From R-RK-3 sp963842775 (GTDB lineage: Bacteria; Pseudomonadota; Alphaproteobacteria; Rhizobiales; Rhodomicrobiaceae): 64,000 nucleotides of DNA. The notes beneath the pieces were generated by a model. It ran no database searches. It worked only from the letters and a program-made list of their open reading frames with translations, and had not been told where the DNA came from. Below are positions 54,943 through 63,695 of this stretch, one piece after another. A program made the position numbers and the translations under genes. Position 1 is the first letter of the stretch. Each line of letters opens with the position of its first letter. The stretch is from the NCBI GenBank assembly GCA_963842775.1, contig CAWJHQ010000001.1:124001-188000 (forward strand), written 5' to 3'.

Positions 54943-55278
54943 ATGATCAAACATGCCCTTGCTGTTGCCCTTCTGGGAATAGGAATTGGCTTCACCGATC
55001 ACGCGCCGGTTCACGCCGCGCCGCCTCCATCCGGCGCTGCAGTCTCCTCAATAAGGATGGCCGAGGATACCGTGGTAAAAGTCGGGCGATGCCTCGACGA
55101 GATACCGATTGTGAACCAAGCGGTCGCCTTGTTTGATATATTGAGCGATGAGGAATACGAGTGCCACAAGCGCTCTGATGCCGATACCTACGATCGGCGC
55201 ACCTATGACGAGCGCAACTATCCCACCTATAAGGATGGCGGATATGCGCAGCCGAAAGATCTGAAGGGCGCGCGGTAA
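54943..55278 (+). CDS. Small secreted protein with Tyr-rich tail
   Basis: A 111-residue protein with a signal peptide ending HAPVHAA. The mature part has DEYEC-like EEYECHKRSDADTYDRR and a repetitive acidic/tyrosine-rich C-terminus (TYDERNYPTYKDGGY). A strong GGAGGAG lies before the ATG. The family is not recognised. Confidence 0.68.
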   Translation: MIKHALAVALLGIGIGFTDHAPVHAAPPPSGAAVSSIRMAEDTVVKVGRCLDEIPIVNQAVALFDILSDEEYECHKRSDADTYDRRTYDERNYPTYKDGGYAQPKDLKGAR

Positions 55279-55893
55279 AGGCGCGCGGCTCTGGCGCATG
55301 CAGCCGGGAGCGAGCGATCAGGCGGCAACGACCTCCCGCTTTATCGCTCGGCAGACGGCGCCGTGCGGCCGAAGTTACCTCAGCGCGTGCCACACCCGGC
55401 TATTGCGCCGCCGTCGCGCTTGATGGCCCAGGGCCGCCAGATGTCGATATTTCCATAACGCCATGGTTTCGTCACGAACGCGAAAAGTTCGCCTTACCGT
55501 TGATTGAGGGCAGCTTGTCACCGCGAAGCAGCCGATCGGCGTTCTGCGCGCCACGGCGGCAAGCGCCTCATTGCAGACACAGTGGGCTTCGAAGCTCTCG
55601 GCCGAATCCGGCTTGAAGCCGACATCGGGACGCGCGCTGATCCCGGCCGAGCTTGATGAATTGCGGCCATGGGCGATCAGGCGTATTGGTGCTCCGCAAG
55701 TGCTCATATGGTTTCGAGCACGCGAGCCCAAACGTTCTGCATCGCGAGTGAACGCCGACGTTTGCTTGCCCATCAATCGACGTTAGAGGGGCCACTCAAT
55801 GTCGTTGAGCCGAATTAGAGCGCGTGATCAGAGCGGCCGATCGACCGTCCGCCCTGATTAATTGCCAAGTGACAACCCGAGCGTGAATGAGGC
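55279..55893. other. Region without a recognisable gene
   Basis: Several short open frames on both strands have arginine-rich compositions typical of unused frames in GC-rich DNA. I found no domain, signal peptide, repeat copy or RNA. It lies inside a zone of gene remnants and is probably decayed coding sequence. Confidence 0.45.
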
Positions 55894-56120
55894 TCACGGC
55901 GCTTTGGCAAGATCGGCGAGCCGCGTGCGCAGCAAACGATGGGCGACGTCCTTGTCGACGCGCGGATGCCAGACGGCGATGACATCGAAGCCGGGAATTT
56001 CGATTGGCGGTTCGAGAACGACCAGCCTCCTGTCGTTCTCGCGGAGCAGTCTGGCCGGCAGGAGTGCGACGAGATTGTCCGTTACAGAATTTCCGGGACC
56101 AGCAGGAAGCGGAGCAGGAA
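55894..56120 (-). pseudogene. LysR-family regulator, C-terminal remnant 1
   Basis: The minus-strand frame reads VTDNLVALLPARLLREN, then LVVLEPPIEIPGFDVIAVWH and PRVDKDVAHRLLRTRLADL, ending LAKAP. This is the end of a LysR effector-binding domain (LPARLL...PGFDVIAVWHPR). The DNA-binding half is absent; upstream is the start of the YcaQ-type gene in the opposite direction. Confidence 0.8.
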
Positions 56121-56168
56121 TTCATATGACACAGACTGAAATTTTTCGACCCGCCGCAGCCGCCAGAT

Positions 56169-57263
56169 ATGGCGATCGTTAGCCTTGATCAGCTTCGCCG
56201 ATACGCGATCGCGCGCAGCCTTTTCAAACCGACCACCCTGCCGCGGGCCATTGCACGGTTGGGTTTTGTGCAAGCGGACCCGATGCGTGCGCCGGCTCGC
56301 GCCCAGGATCTGATTCTTGCGCACCGCGTCAAGGACTATCGCGCCGGCGAATTGGAACGGCGCTACCCACGCCTGCCGATCGAAGAGGCCTTCTTCATCA
56401 ACTACGGTTTCCTGCCTCGCGAGACGCTGGCTCTGCTGCATCCGCGTGGGACGCCGCCCGCGCATGATGTCTGGGATGCCGGGATGCAGGTGCGCGCCCA
56501 GAAGGTGCTCGCTTTTGTGCGTCAGAACGGTCGGACCTACGCCAAAGATGTGCAGGCGCATTTCGACCACGGCGCCATCAAACGCTGGGGCGCCAACCTG
56601 AATGTCAGCGCGCATCTGATGGACGGCCTGCATTATCGTGGCCTCTTGCGCGTGGCCCAGCGCGAGAGTGGCACCCGCGTCTACGAGGCGATCAAACACA
56701 CCCCGCGGGATGAAACCGCCAAGGCCCGGCTCGCACGCGCTGGCCAGTTGCTGGACATCGTGGTCCAGCTTTACGCGCCGCTGCCCGCGCCCAGCCTGCG
56801 TTACCTGTGCGGACTCCTACGTAACGGCGTGTCGCATTTGGCCGCCGAAGTGCGGCAGCTCCACGAGCACGCCCCGTCGCGCTATGGCCATACCGAAGTC
56901 GACGGCACGCTGTGGTTCTGGCCACAAGACGAGAAACCAGCGGCCGCCCGGCACCGGGTCGATGACAAGCTACGTTTCCTTACGCCGTTCGACCCGGTAG
57001 TCTGGGACCGGCGGCGTTTCCAGTTGTTATGGGGCTGGGAATATAAATCGGAGGCGTATGTCCCGGCGCACAAGCGCCGCATGGGTCATTACGCGATGCC
57101 CATGCTTTGGGGCGAGCAGGTGCTGGGCTGGGCCAATCTGAAGGTGGTCAACGGCCGACTGCAGCACGAGCTGGGTTTCGCCGGACTGCGGCCGCGCGGC
57201 GGGGACTTTCAGCGGGCGGTGGATGAAGCGTTGGAACAGATGCGGGACCTTCTCGAACTCTAG
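56169..57263 (+). CDS. YcaQ/AlkZ-like winged-helix DNA glycosylase family protein
   Basis: A 364-residue HTH_42 (winged helix) protein. The proposed catalytic motif is QAD in RLGFVQADPMRAPARAQDL near residue 37, the Q-x-D form of the YcaQ group rather than the Q-x-Q of AlkZ. Later conserved parts are YEAIKHTPRDE, FLTPFDPVVWDRRR, WEYKSEAYVPAHKRRMGHYA and MPMLWGEQVLGWANLK. Characterised members unhook interstrand crosslinks or remove bulky alkyl lesions. It stands among gene remnants but its own frame is intact. Confidence 0.88.
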   Translation: MAIVSLDQLRRYAIARSLFKPTTLPRAIARLGFVQADPMRAPARAQDLILAHRVKDYRAGELERRYPRLPIEEAFFINYGFLPRETLALLHPRGTPPAHDVWDAGMQVRAQKVLAFVRQNGRTYAKDVQAHFDHGAIKRWGANLNVSAHLMDGLHYRGLLRVAQRESGTRVYEAIKHTPRDETAKARLARAGQLLDIVVQLYAPLPAPSLRYLCGLLRNGVSHLAAEVRQLHEHAPSRYGHTEVDGTLWFWPQDEKPAAARHRVDDKLRFLTPFDPVVWDRRRFQLLWGWEYKSEAYVPAHKRRMGHYAMPMLWGEQVLGWANLKVVNGRLQHELGFAGLRPRGGDFQRAVDEALEQMRDLLEL

Positions 57264-57284
57264 CACTCGCGGTCCGGTGCGGGC

Positions 57285-57390
57285 GCCTCCAGCTGGTTTG
57301 TGCTTCGCGCACCATGCTGAGGCTCGCATCGACCACGAGTTCAGGCTCTTCCAGCTGGATATTGTGGCCTGCATGCGTGGCTACCACGTG
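57285..57390 (-). pseudogene. Alpha/beta-hydrolase C-terminal remnant
   Basis: The minus-strand frame reads VVATHAGHNIQLEEPELVVD followed by ASLSMVREAQ. The AGHNIQLEEPELV part is the catalytic-His strand of alpha/beta hydrolases. Only about 30 residues remain, upstream of a LysR remnant on the same strand. Confidence 0.6.
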
Positions 57391-57396
57391 GCGGCG

Positions 57397-57729
57397 TCAC
57401 GAGGTCGGCGCTCGATGCTCGCGGAAGGCCGCAGCAAGCGTCCACAAGGCTCCGCGGGAGTGGGCGTCCGACAAGGTGGAATGCAATACGATTTCTGACG
57501 AGGGAAGCGGCGGAAGGCCGAGCTTCTCACCGACTTCGACGACGCCAGCGGGAGCGACGCGGTGTGCCAGCGCTGCGATAGCGAGGCCGGCTGAAACGGC
57601 GGCGCTGACCGCCATCATGCCGCCGCCCAGGGAAGCCTCAACCCAGCTCACGCCTGCAGCGTCGAGCGCACGCGTCGCCGTATTGCGCGCACCGCCGGAT
57701 CGGATCGCGGAACTGTCAGCGAACTGCGA
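57397..57729 (-). pseudogene. LysR-family regulator, C-terminal remnant 2
   Basis: The frame reads GGARNTATRALDAAGVSWVE, MAVSAAVSAGLAIAALAHRV and KLGLPPLPSSEIVLHSTLSD. These match the second half of a LysR effector domain. The N-terminal two thirds are missing; the DNA just upstream instead encodes the start of a UvrD-like protein on the other strand. Confidence 0.8.
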
Positions 57730-57737
57730 GCAGGCGC

Positions 57738-57941
57738 ATGCGGATAGGGGACCTCGAACCCCAGGCTTGGCGAGCGCTCCGTCAGGCCGGCTGCGCCTGT
57801 GTCGTCGCCGGGCCTGGCGCCGGTAAGACCGAGTTCTTGGCGCAGCGTGCGGTTCATCTGCTCGAGACGGGTGCTTCTTCCTGTCGCTGCGCCATAGGTA
57901 CTCCATGCCGTTTTGTGGTCCCGTCAGCGTGTCTGCACTGA
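57738..57941 (+). pseudogene. UvrD/Rep-like helicase, N-terminal remnant
   Basis: LEPQAWRALRQAGCACVVAG then PGAGKTEFLAQRAVHLLETG is the Q-motif region and Walker A of a UvrD-type helicase. Homology stops near 57890 and the frame ends at 57941. Nothing downstream continues it before the insertion sequence. Only about 50 residues of a typically 600-residue or longer protein remain. Confidence 0.75.
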
Positions 57942-58129
57942 CTAATTTAACTTTTCAAGCCGTTTGACTGCAGATGATGCTTTCTCGTGATGTGTCTAAA
58001 GTGCGAGCGAGGCCGCATCGTCGAAGTTCATGGCTGGCCTGCTTCCCGAACCGACAGCAAATTGATTAAGCGAATTCGGCACATTTGCTCCGCTCCCAAC
58101 TTGCCCTCGCCCTCTGTCCGGTTTCACCG

Positions 58130-59640
58130 GATGCCGTTGAAAAACTCCCTTGATAGCCGTGGCGAACACTGATTCCTGCCGCTGAGGCTTAGGAGGCGGC
58201 GGCGATGATGGGACGGCAGACGGCGGATCAGGGCGCGTTGTTCTATGAGTTCCGGCTTGAGGACCGGGTGCCCGAGGGTCATCTGCTGCGCAAGATCAAC
58301 GCGGTGATCGCTCCGGTGTTTGCCGGTCTGCACCTGCAACTGGCGCCCTACTATAGCTCAACCGGCCGGCCCTCGATCGATCCGGAGCTGATGATACGGA
58401 TGCTGATCATCGGCTATTGCCATGGCATCCGCTCAGAGCGGCGGCTGTGCGAGGAGGTGGCGCTCAATCTGGCCTATCGCTGGTTCTGCCGCCTCGACCT
58501 GAACGATGCCGTGCCGGACCATTCCAGCTTCTCCAAGAACCGGCATGGGCGCTTTCGCGAGAGCGACCTGCTGCGGCAGATCTTCGAGGCGGTAGTTCGA
58601 GCCTGCATGGCAGGCTGGCCTGGTCAAAGGCGAAGGCTTTGCCGTGGACGCCAGCATCATCACCGCCGATGCCAGCCGCCACCATCGCATCACGCCGGAA
58701 GAAGCCGACTGGTCGAGGCCGGAGCGGCAAACACGGGCGGTGAAGGCGTATCTGGCGGCGCTCGAGGCCGCAGGCTCCGGATCCGGGCCGCAAGACGCCC
58801 GAGGTGCTCTCGCCGTCCGATCCGGCCGCGGCCTGGACCGCCAAGGCGCATCTGCAGGTGCAGTTCGCCTATGGCCTCAATTACCTGATCGACATGGACA
58901 ATGCGATCATCGTCGATGTCGAGGCCACGCCTGCCCGGGTCTATGACGAGGTACGCTCGACGAGGACCATGCTCTCGCGCACAAAGCGGCGACTTCGGGA
59001 TCAAGCCCAGGCGCCTGGCCGCCGACACCGCCTATGGCACGGGCTCGTTCCTAGGCTGGCTGGTGGGGCAGCGCATCGCGCCGCACATCCCGGTGTGGGA
59101 CAAGAGCCAGCGCGAGGACGGCACCTTCTCGCGCAAGGATTTCCGCTTTGACAGGAAGGGCGACGTCTATTTCTGCCCGAAAGGCAAGATCCTGGAGACG
59201 ACCGGCCATCTGCATGGCGGCACGACGCTGCTCTACCGCGCCAGCAAATATGACTGCACGCCTTGCCCGCTGAAGGCAAAATGCTGCCCCAACACGCCGG
59301 AGCGCAAGATCCCGCGCGATGTCAATGAGGCGGCAAGGGACAAGGCCCGGGTGCTTGCTGGGACAGAGGCGTTCCAGCGCTCATGCAACGAGCGCCGCAA
59401 GATCGAGATGCGCTTTGCCCATCTGAAGACCCATCACGGCTTCAATCGCTTGAGGCTGAGAGGCCTCGCCGGTGCCCGCGACGAGTTCCACCTCGCCGCC
59501 ATCGCCCAGAACTTGAAGACGCTCGCCACCAGGATGGCGTGAAGCAGGCGCCGGAAGCGGCCGCACCGACGTCAGTTACAGCCAGCAAAGACGCCGACCG
59601 AGCTGCAAACGCTCTCGCCGACGAGTTTTTCAACGGCATC
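58130..59640 (+). mobile_element. IS1182-like insertion sequence, about 1.5 kb
   Basis: Terminal inverted repeats GATGCCGTTGAAAAACTC lie at 58130-58147 and, inverted, at 59623-59640. They enclose one transposase gene. No clear target duplication was found. It lies beside the UvrD and LysR remnants and may have caused part of the rearrangement. A deleted relative is at 54537-54720. Confidence 0.82.
58205..59542 (+). CDS. IS1182-family transposase, three suspected +1 errors
   Basis: DDE transposase of about 444 residues after correction. The DUF772-type N-terminus reads FYEFRLEDRVPEGHLLRKIN and PYYSSTGRPSIDPELMIRML. GEGFAVDASIITADAS carries the first Asp. ADTAYGTGSFLGWLV holds the second. The C-terminal CNERRKIEMRFAHLKTHHGF holds the Glu. 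Frame changes lie near 58617, 58785-58795 and 58981-58992, all +1. If these are sequence errors the transposase is intact; if real, the element is dead. Confidence 0.88.
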
Positions 59641-59709
59641 ACCGCATTGCCGCCGTCGGTGTCTCGTCAGCGAGAGTCCGTTCACGGCCCCATGGCAGAC
59701 GCTGCCAGC

Positions 59710-60629
59710 CTATGAGTTCACCCCCTCGTCCGCGTGCGGCCGCAGCGGCGCCGGCAGCGCCAGTCCGGGCCACACCACCCGCCGCTCGCTGATCTCCCGG
59801 AAGAACCAATCGTGGAAACCGCGCGCCAGCAGCCACTCCATGCGGTCGCCGCGCCAGAAAATCCGGTCGCGCTCGAAGTCGCGGTTTTTCAGGCCGGCGA
59901 CAAAGTCGCGGGCGCGCTGCAGATCCGCCGCGCAGATCGGCAGGCCGCGCATCTGCTTGAACCAGCGGGTGAGGTTCGGATGGTCCTGCGCGGAGAACGG
60001 CGCCTCCATCCCTTTGGCGCTCGCCAGATGCGGGAACAGCGCAATATCGGCGATGGATAGCGGGCCGCTGACGAACTCGTTCCGCGCCAGTTCGCCGTCG
60101 AGCGCGGCATAGACCTGCGCGAGATCGGCGCGGCCCGCTTCGAGCAGGCCTTCCGGCATCGTGTCCTTGCGGTTCGCCCATTTCCAATAGAGCGTGATCA
60201 GGAAAAGTGGAATCCGGTTTTCCGTCCGATCACGCGACCAGCTAAAGAATCTGGAGCGGGCCACGAGGCGGCGTTGTTTCTACCTAAAGCGATCCCGCTC
60301 TAGGAGATGTCGATCAGGATGGAGTCGATGAAGCTGTCGGCGGCGCGCTCCCAGGCGCGGGCGTGGACGCGGGCGGCGGGGTCTGCCGGATAGACCGGCT
60401 GCGCGGGATAGCGGTGCTCCAGATAGGCGACGATATCAGCCGAATTCACCACGACGACATCGCCGTCGACCAGCACCGGCACTTCGATGCGTCCGTTCAC
60501 CGCCTTCAGCGCCTCATGGTTCGCATGCAGCAGGCCGTCGAGCGCTTCGAATTCCAGGCCCTTATGCTCCAGCACCATGCGCACCTTGCGCGCAAACGGA
60601 CTGAACGCGCTGTCATACAGTTTCATCAT
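59710..60629 (-). pseudogene. Glutathione S-transferase gene split by a miniature repeat element
   Basis: The N-terminal thioredoxin-fold half (MKLYDSAFSPFARKVRMVLE and VPVLVDGDVVVVNSADIVAY) runs from 60629 to 60303. The C-terminal helical half resumes at 60187 with WKWANRKDTMPEGLL and LSIADIALFPHLASAK. Between them lies a 111-bp family A element flanked by TA. Removing the element and one TA restores SILIDISYWKWANRKD in frame, giving about 268 residues. As it stands, translation stops at the TAG formed by the element boundary. The neighbouring frames are otherwise clean. Confidence 0.9.
60190..60300. repeat. Miniature repeat element, family A, 111 bp, inserted in the GST gene
   Basis: It starts GAGCGTGATCAGG and ends GCGATCCCGCTC, with inverted ends GAGCGNGATC and TA at 60188-60189 and 60301-60302. 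TA duplication is the mark of IS630/Tc1-type transposition. It encodes nothing and must be moved in trans. Confidence 0.85.
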
Positions 60630-60684
60630 GCTCCGCTTCCCTGCTTTTCGCGCGCCCGGCGCTTCCACCCATGGCGAGATATTA

Positions 60685-60837
60685 AAGCGGGATCGATTTA
60701 GGTGGAATCACTATGCCACAACACCGATGTCATCCCCGCGCAAGCGGGGATCCAGTACTCCGCAGTGGGTCCGATGATTACTAGATCCCCGCTTGCGCGG
60801 GGATGACAAAACTGTGCTTACCTAAAATGATCATGCT
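60685..60837. repeat. Composite dispersed repeat, family G
   Basis: It starts AAAGCGGGATCGATTTAGGT and ends TTACCTAAAATGATCATGCTC, an imperfect inverted repeat of about 20 bp. Inside are GTCATCCCCGCGCAAGCGGG and, inverted, CCCCGCTTGCGCGGGGATGA. It matches 54178-54313 in order. Confidence 0.68.
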
Positions 60838-60894
60838 CTGGCATGCCCCGGGCCGAGCCGTTTCCGCTCCATTTCAATCGGAACGGAAAGGGCG

Positions 60895-61869
60895 CTACGT
60901 GCTCGTCCGCTGCGTTCTGGCCCGCCAATCGGAAAGCGACGTGTACAGAGTGAACCTTGTCCAGCCGGAAGCGAGGCCGCCGAAGGTAAAGCCGCGCTGA
61001 AGCACGATCGCCAGGCGTCTGGGGCCGATCTTTTCGGCATGCGCGGCGAAGATGGCGTCTTCCAGCTCGCGGGCGATGGCCTCGGTCGGCGCGGTGCGCA
61101 GGTTCGCGGTGACCCTGAAATATTCGGAATGCCCGCTGGCGCCCTGCATGCTGGTGAAGCTCACCTCGTGAAATCCGACGCCCGCCGTTCTGACCGCGGG
61201 ATTGGCCACCACCGTGTCGCGGATTGCCCGGAATTCGGCGATCGCGGGGTCTGACGCCGTTCCGGCGATCAGAGGCAATCCGAGGGTCACGGCGCAAATT
61301 ACTCCGACCACGATCCAATGCCCTCTCCACACCGGGCGCGGAACAGGCAGCCCGGCCGCTCGCGTGTCGACGACGACGGCGCCGGTGACAAGGTCATGCA
61401 ATGAGCGCCGCGACCGATTGAAAATGAAGAGATAGATGATGGACAGGGAAAGGCCGAAAATCAGAAAGGTCAGCAAGGCCAAAACGGCCGGAGAAGGTTC
61501 GGCAGCGAGGGAAATTCCGTTCAGGTAAAACGGCGTCGATAATATCAATGCCCGCAAAGCCGCCATCGCGGGAGAAAGCGGCGCTCCGTCTTCACGCACC
61601 ACCTTGACATGCAGGGCACGCTTCCCCGGAGATTGACCTCGGCCCAGCCCGCTGTCGAAGAAACCGAAATACAGCGCGGCGATGGCAAGGCCGACGAGCC
61701 GGCCCCATTCTCCGAGATTTGAGGCCGCATCGAAAAACGAAATGCCGACGCCCAGGGCGGGCACGCCCAGGATGATCATGTCCAACAGGAATGCCAGAAA
61801 ACGCCGGAGAAGCGTCGCCGCAACCCGCTGCTGCCCGCCGCCAACTGGCGACTCGATGTCCTGTGCCAC
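60895..61869 (-). CDS. RDD-family membrane protein
   Basis: A 324-residue protein. The RDD domain reads ATLLRRFLAFLLDMIILGVP, with Arg-Asp positions in the first helix, then SPGKRALHVKVVREDG and SRRSLHDLVTGAVVV. About five membrane helices follow, and a soluble C-terminal domain of about 120 residues is extracytoplasmic in the prediction. RDD proteins are poorly defined; some move ions or protect from salt. The gene is monocistronic. Confidence 0.85.
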   Translation of the reverse strand: MAQDIESPVGGGQQRVAATLLRRFLAFLLDMIILGVPALGVGISFFDAASNLGEWGRLVGLAIAALYFGFFDSGLGRGQSPGKRALHVKVVREDGAPLSPAMAALRALILSTPFYLNGISLAAEPSPAVLALLTFLIFGLSLSIIYLFIFNRSRRSLHDLVTGAVVVDTRAAGLPVPRPVWRGHWIVVGVICAVTLGLPLIAGTASDPAIAEFRAIRDTVVANPAVRTAGVGFHEVSFTSMQGASGHSEYFRVTANLRTAPTEAIARELEDAIFAAHAEKIGPRRLAIVLQRGFTFGGLASGWTRFTLYTSLSDWRARTQRTST

Positions 61870-61971
61870 AATGCCCCCCGCATACGTACTTCCCCGGAGG
61901 AATTTAGCACCGTTGCGGGAAAATATTAAGCGGCGCTGTTATGCGGGACTTGTGACGGCGCGTTGCTGACT

Positions 61972-62400
61972 TCAGGGCTTGAGATAGCCGCGCTCCGCAT
62001 ACGGAAAACCGGTCAGCTCGATATCCGCGCTATCGTCGTAGATCAGATAGGCCCTCACTTCGGCGATCCGGGCGTCGCGCATGACGTACCACTCGGTGCC
62101 GCGCATCATCAGGCGTTGATGCGTGTCGTGTGGCGTCCAGATGCAGCTCCACTCGCCCACGACTTCGTCCCCCTGAGCGATGATGTGATCCACCGACCAG
62201 ACGGGATTGAGCGTGTTCTTGTATTTGCGCCAATATCTTGCAAGGTGCTGGGCGCCCTTGATCGGCGGAAACCGCGCCGGGAGAAAGTAGTGGATGACAT
62301 CCGGCGTCATTGTGCTCAGCAACACATCGAGGTCTCCGGAGTTGCAGCCATCGAAATATTTGAGCACCACCTCGATATTCTTCGCTTCAGTCGGGGTCAT
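61972..62400 (-). CDS. SnoaL-like/NTF2-fold protein
   Basis: A 142-residue protein. VVLKYFDGCNSGDLDVLLST and MTPDVIHYFLP at the start, and VVGEWSCIWTPHDTHQRLMM with RGTEWYVMRDARIAEVRAYL later, follow the NTF2-like cone fold of SnoaL-type enzymes. Members are isomerases, cyclases or binding proteins. No substrate can be assigned. It is divergent from the AT-rich membrane gene. Confidence 0.82.
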   Translation of the reverse strand: MTPTEAKNIEVVLKYFDGCNSGDLDVLLSTMTPDVIHYFLPARFPPIKGAQHLARYWRKYKNTLNPVWSVDHIIAQGDEVVGEWSCIWTPHDTHQRLMMRGTEWYVMRDARIAEVRAYLIYDDSADIELTGFPYAERGYLKP

Positions 62401-62758
62401 TTCGTGTCCCTCCAGCCCATCTCGAGGCCGCCAGGTAGCGGATTAGATCAGTGCTCAGATTAAGGGAACACGCGGGGCCATTCAATTCATGCGCTCGTAA
62501 CCGGCATTAAATAGCCCATACCCATGCACCCGGACCGGTGGAACTTGGCGCAGCCCCTGCGCCGGAGTTTAGACGCACGTTGCAGGAGATGTGCGAAACC
62601 TGCTTGGCAGTATAGCGTAGGTCGGTTTTTCAAACGATTAGTGGGGTATTTTAATCAATTTTTCACGCATGAGCCGCTACCCTGCGATCGTAGCAATGCT
62701 TAAGGCTGGAGATTGGCGACTCAATTTGGCAAAATTGATTTGGGTCGATGGGGCGATC
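62401..62758. other. Intergenic region changing from GC-rich to AT-rich
   Basis: No gene or repeat copy was recognised. From about 62620 onward the base composition becomes clearly AT-richer than the rest of the window and stays so through the next gene, suggesting acquired DNA begins here. Confidence 0.45.
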
Positions 62759-63298
62759 ATGCAAATTTCTATTCAAAATAATTTGGAGCGAAATCTCCTA
62801 AATAAACAGGAACGTTTCCAAAATCCTTATACAATTTTGCGAGATAGACGTGCAGTAATATTCAATTACGCGCTGAGATTGTTCGCGCTAGTATTGACAA
62901 CTCTGTTTATCAACACGATGAGCGCTGAGCCAGTTTTCAGCAAAGAAAATTATTATCCTAAATATTCGAAAGAAAATTATGATACTAGATATTCGTATGA
63001 ACCCGCTCGTGCGATCGTTTATGAGAAGGAGGATTGTAAGCCCGGCGATCAGAACGTTGAATGCACAGACAATTTTCTGCTTAGTTATCTGTATTATCTA
63101 TGGCACTGGTTCTGGTGCAACATTATTCTTATTTTAATTATCGCCATAATCATCTGGTTGTTATTCCGATGGTATTACAGCTACAGAATTTCTCAGGAGT
63201 TTATTGCAGCCGCAGCAAGGCTCCCTGTAGCCGGAGACTTAACCGTGGGGAATGCACAATTTCTGATGGGCACACTCAGAAGAAGTTTGCCCTTGTAG
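62759..63298 (+). CDS. Uncharacterised membrane protein in AT-rich DNA
   Basis: A 179-residue protein starting MQISIQNNLERNLLNKQ. There is one hydrophobic segment near residue 45 (LRLFALVLTTLFINTMSA), a Tyr/Lys-rich loop with a short repeat (YPKYSKENYDTRYSYEP), and a second strongly hydrophobic segment (CNIILILIIAIIIWLLFRWY). Codon use favours A/T, unlike its neighbours. An earlier start at 62669 is possible. The family is not recognised; probably transferred. Confidence 0.6.
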   Translation: MQISIQNNLERNLLNKQERFQNPYTILRDRRAVIFNYALRLFALVLTTLFINTMSAEPVFSKENYYPKYSKENYDTRYSYEPARAIVYEKEDCKPGDQNVECTDNFLLSYLYYLWHWFWCNIILILIIAIIIWLLFRWYYSYRISQEFIAAAARLPVAGDLTVGNAQFLMGTLRRSLPL

Positions 63299-63534
63299 TT
63301 TCTGGATTATTAGAGACCGTTGTGGACGCTTGGCAAGCCGTGAGCACGCTTCACCCAAAGGTGATTATGACGGCGGCTTCTTGTCTAATTTTGAGGGGCG
63401 CTTCCTTCCATCCGGTCGCCACCCCCGGTCGGCGCTGACGCGATTTTACCTCATCGCCGCGCTCAGCTCAGCTTAAACTGTTCCAGGTCCACGCGAATTT
63501 CGGCCCTCCGCCCGCGACGCCTCAATCCTTGGGG

Positions 63535-63654
63535 ATGATCGCGCCGTCTTTCTATGCGGTGCTCGCCCTGCTGGCCGGATTGGTCGAACGCTTCGCGGTC
63601 GCGCCGGCCGGCTCCGGCCTCTTTTCGCCGCGTTCTCACCGGATGGTGCGGTAA
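63535..63654 (+). CDS. Possible small hydrophobic protein, 39 residues
   Basis: The frame MIAPSFYAVLALLAGLVERF continues with AVAPAGSGLFSPRS and ends MVR. One hydrophobic segment and a GGGG start region support it weakly. It could equally be the tail of a decayed membrane-protein gene. Nothing else was seen between 63299 and 63695. Confidence 0.25.
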   Translation: MIAPSFYAVLALLAGLVERFAVAPAGSGLFSPRSHRMVR

Positions 63655-63695
63655 GCTCCAGCCGACCCAAACCTTTCAACGGGAACCGAGGCCAT

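Noticed and set aside
55375..55776. A 133-codon minus-strand gene
   Set aside because: No domain, signal or ribosome-binding site; composition is that of an unused frame in a decayed region.
57397..57906. A 169-codon minus-strand gene starting at 57906
   Set aside because: Its first third is the antisense of the UvrD remnant; only the part from about 57729 is LysR-like, so it is annotated as a remnant.
246..59000. Programmed +1 ribosomal frameshifting as a general mechanism
   Set aside because: The sites share no slippery sequence, stop codon or structure, and they occur in unrelated genes including a transposase; sequence insertion error explains them more simply.
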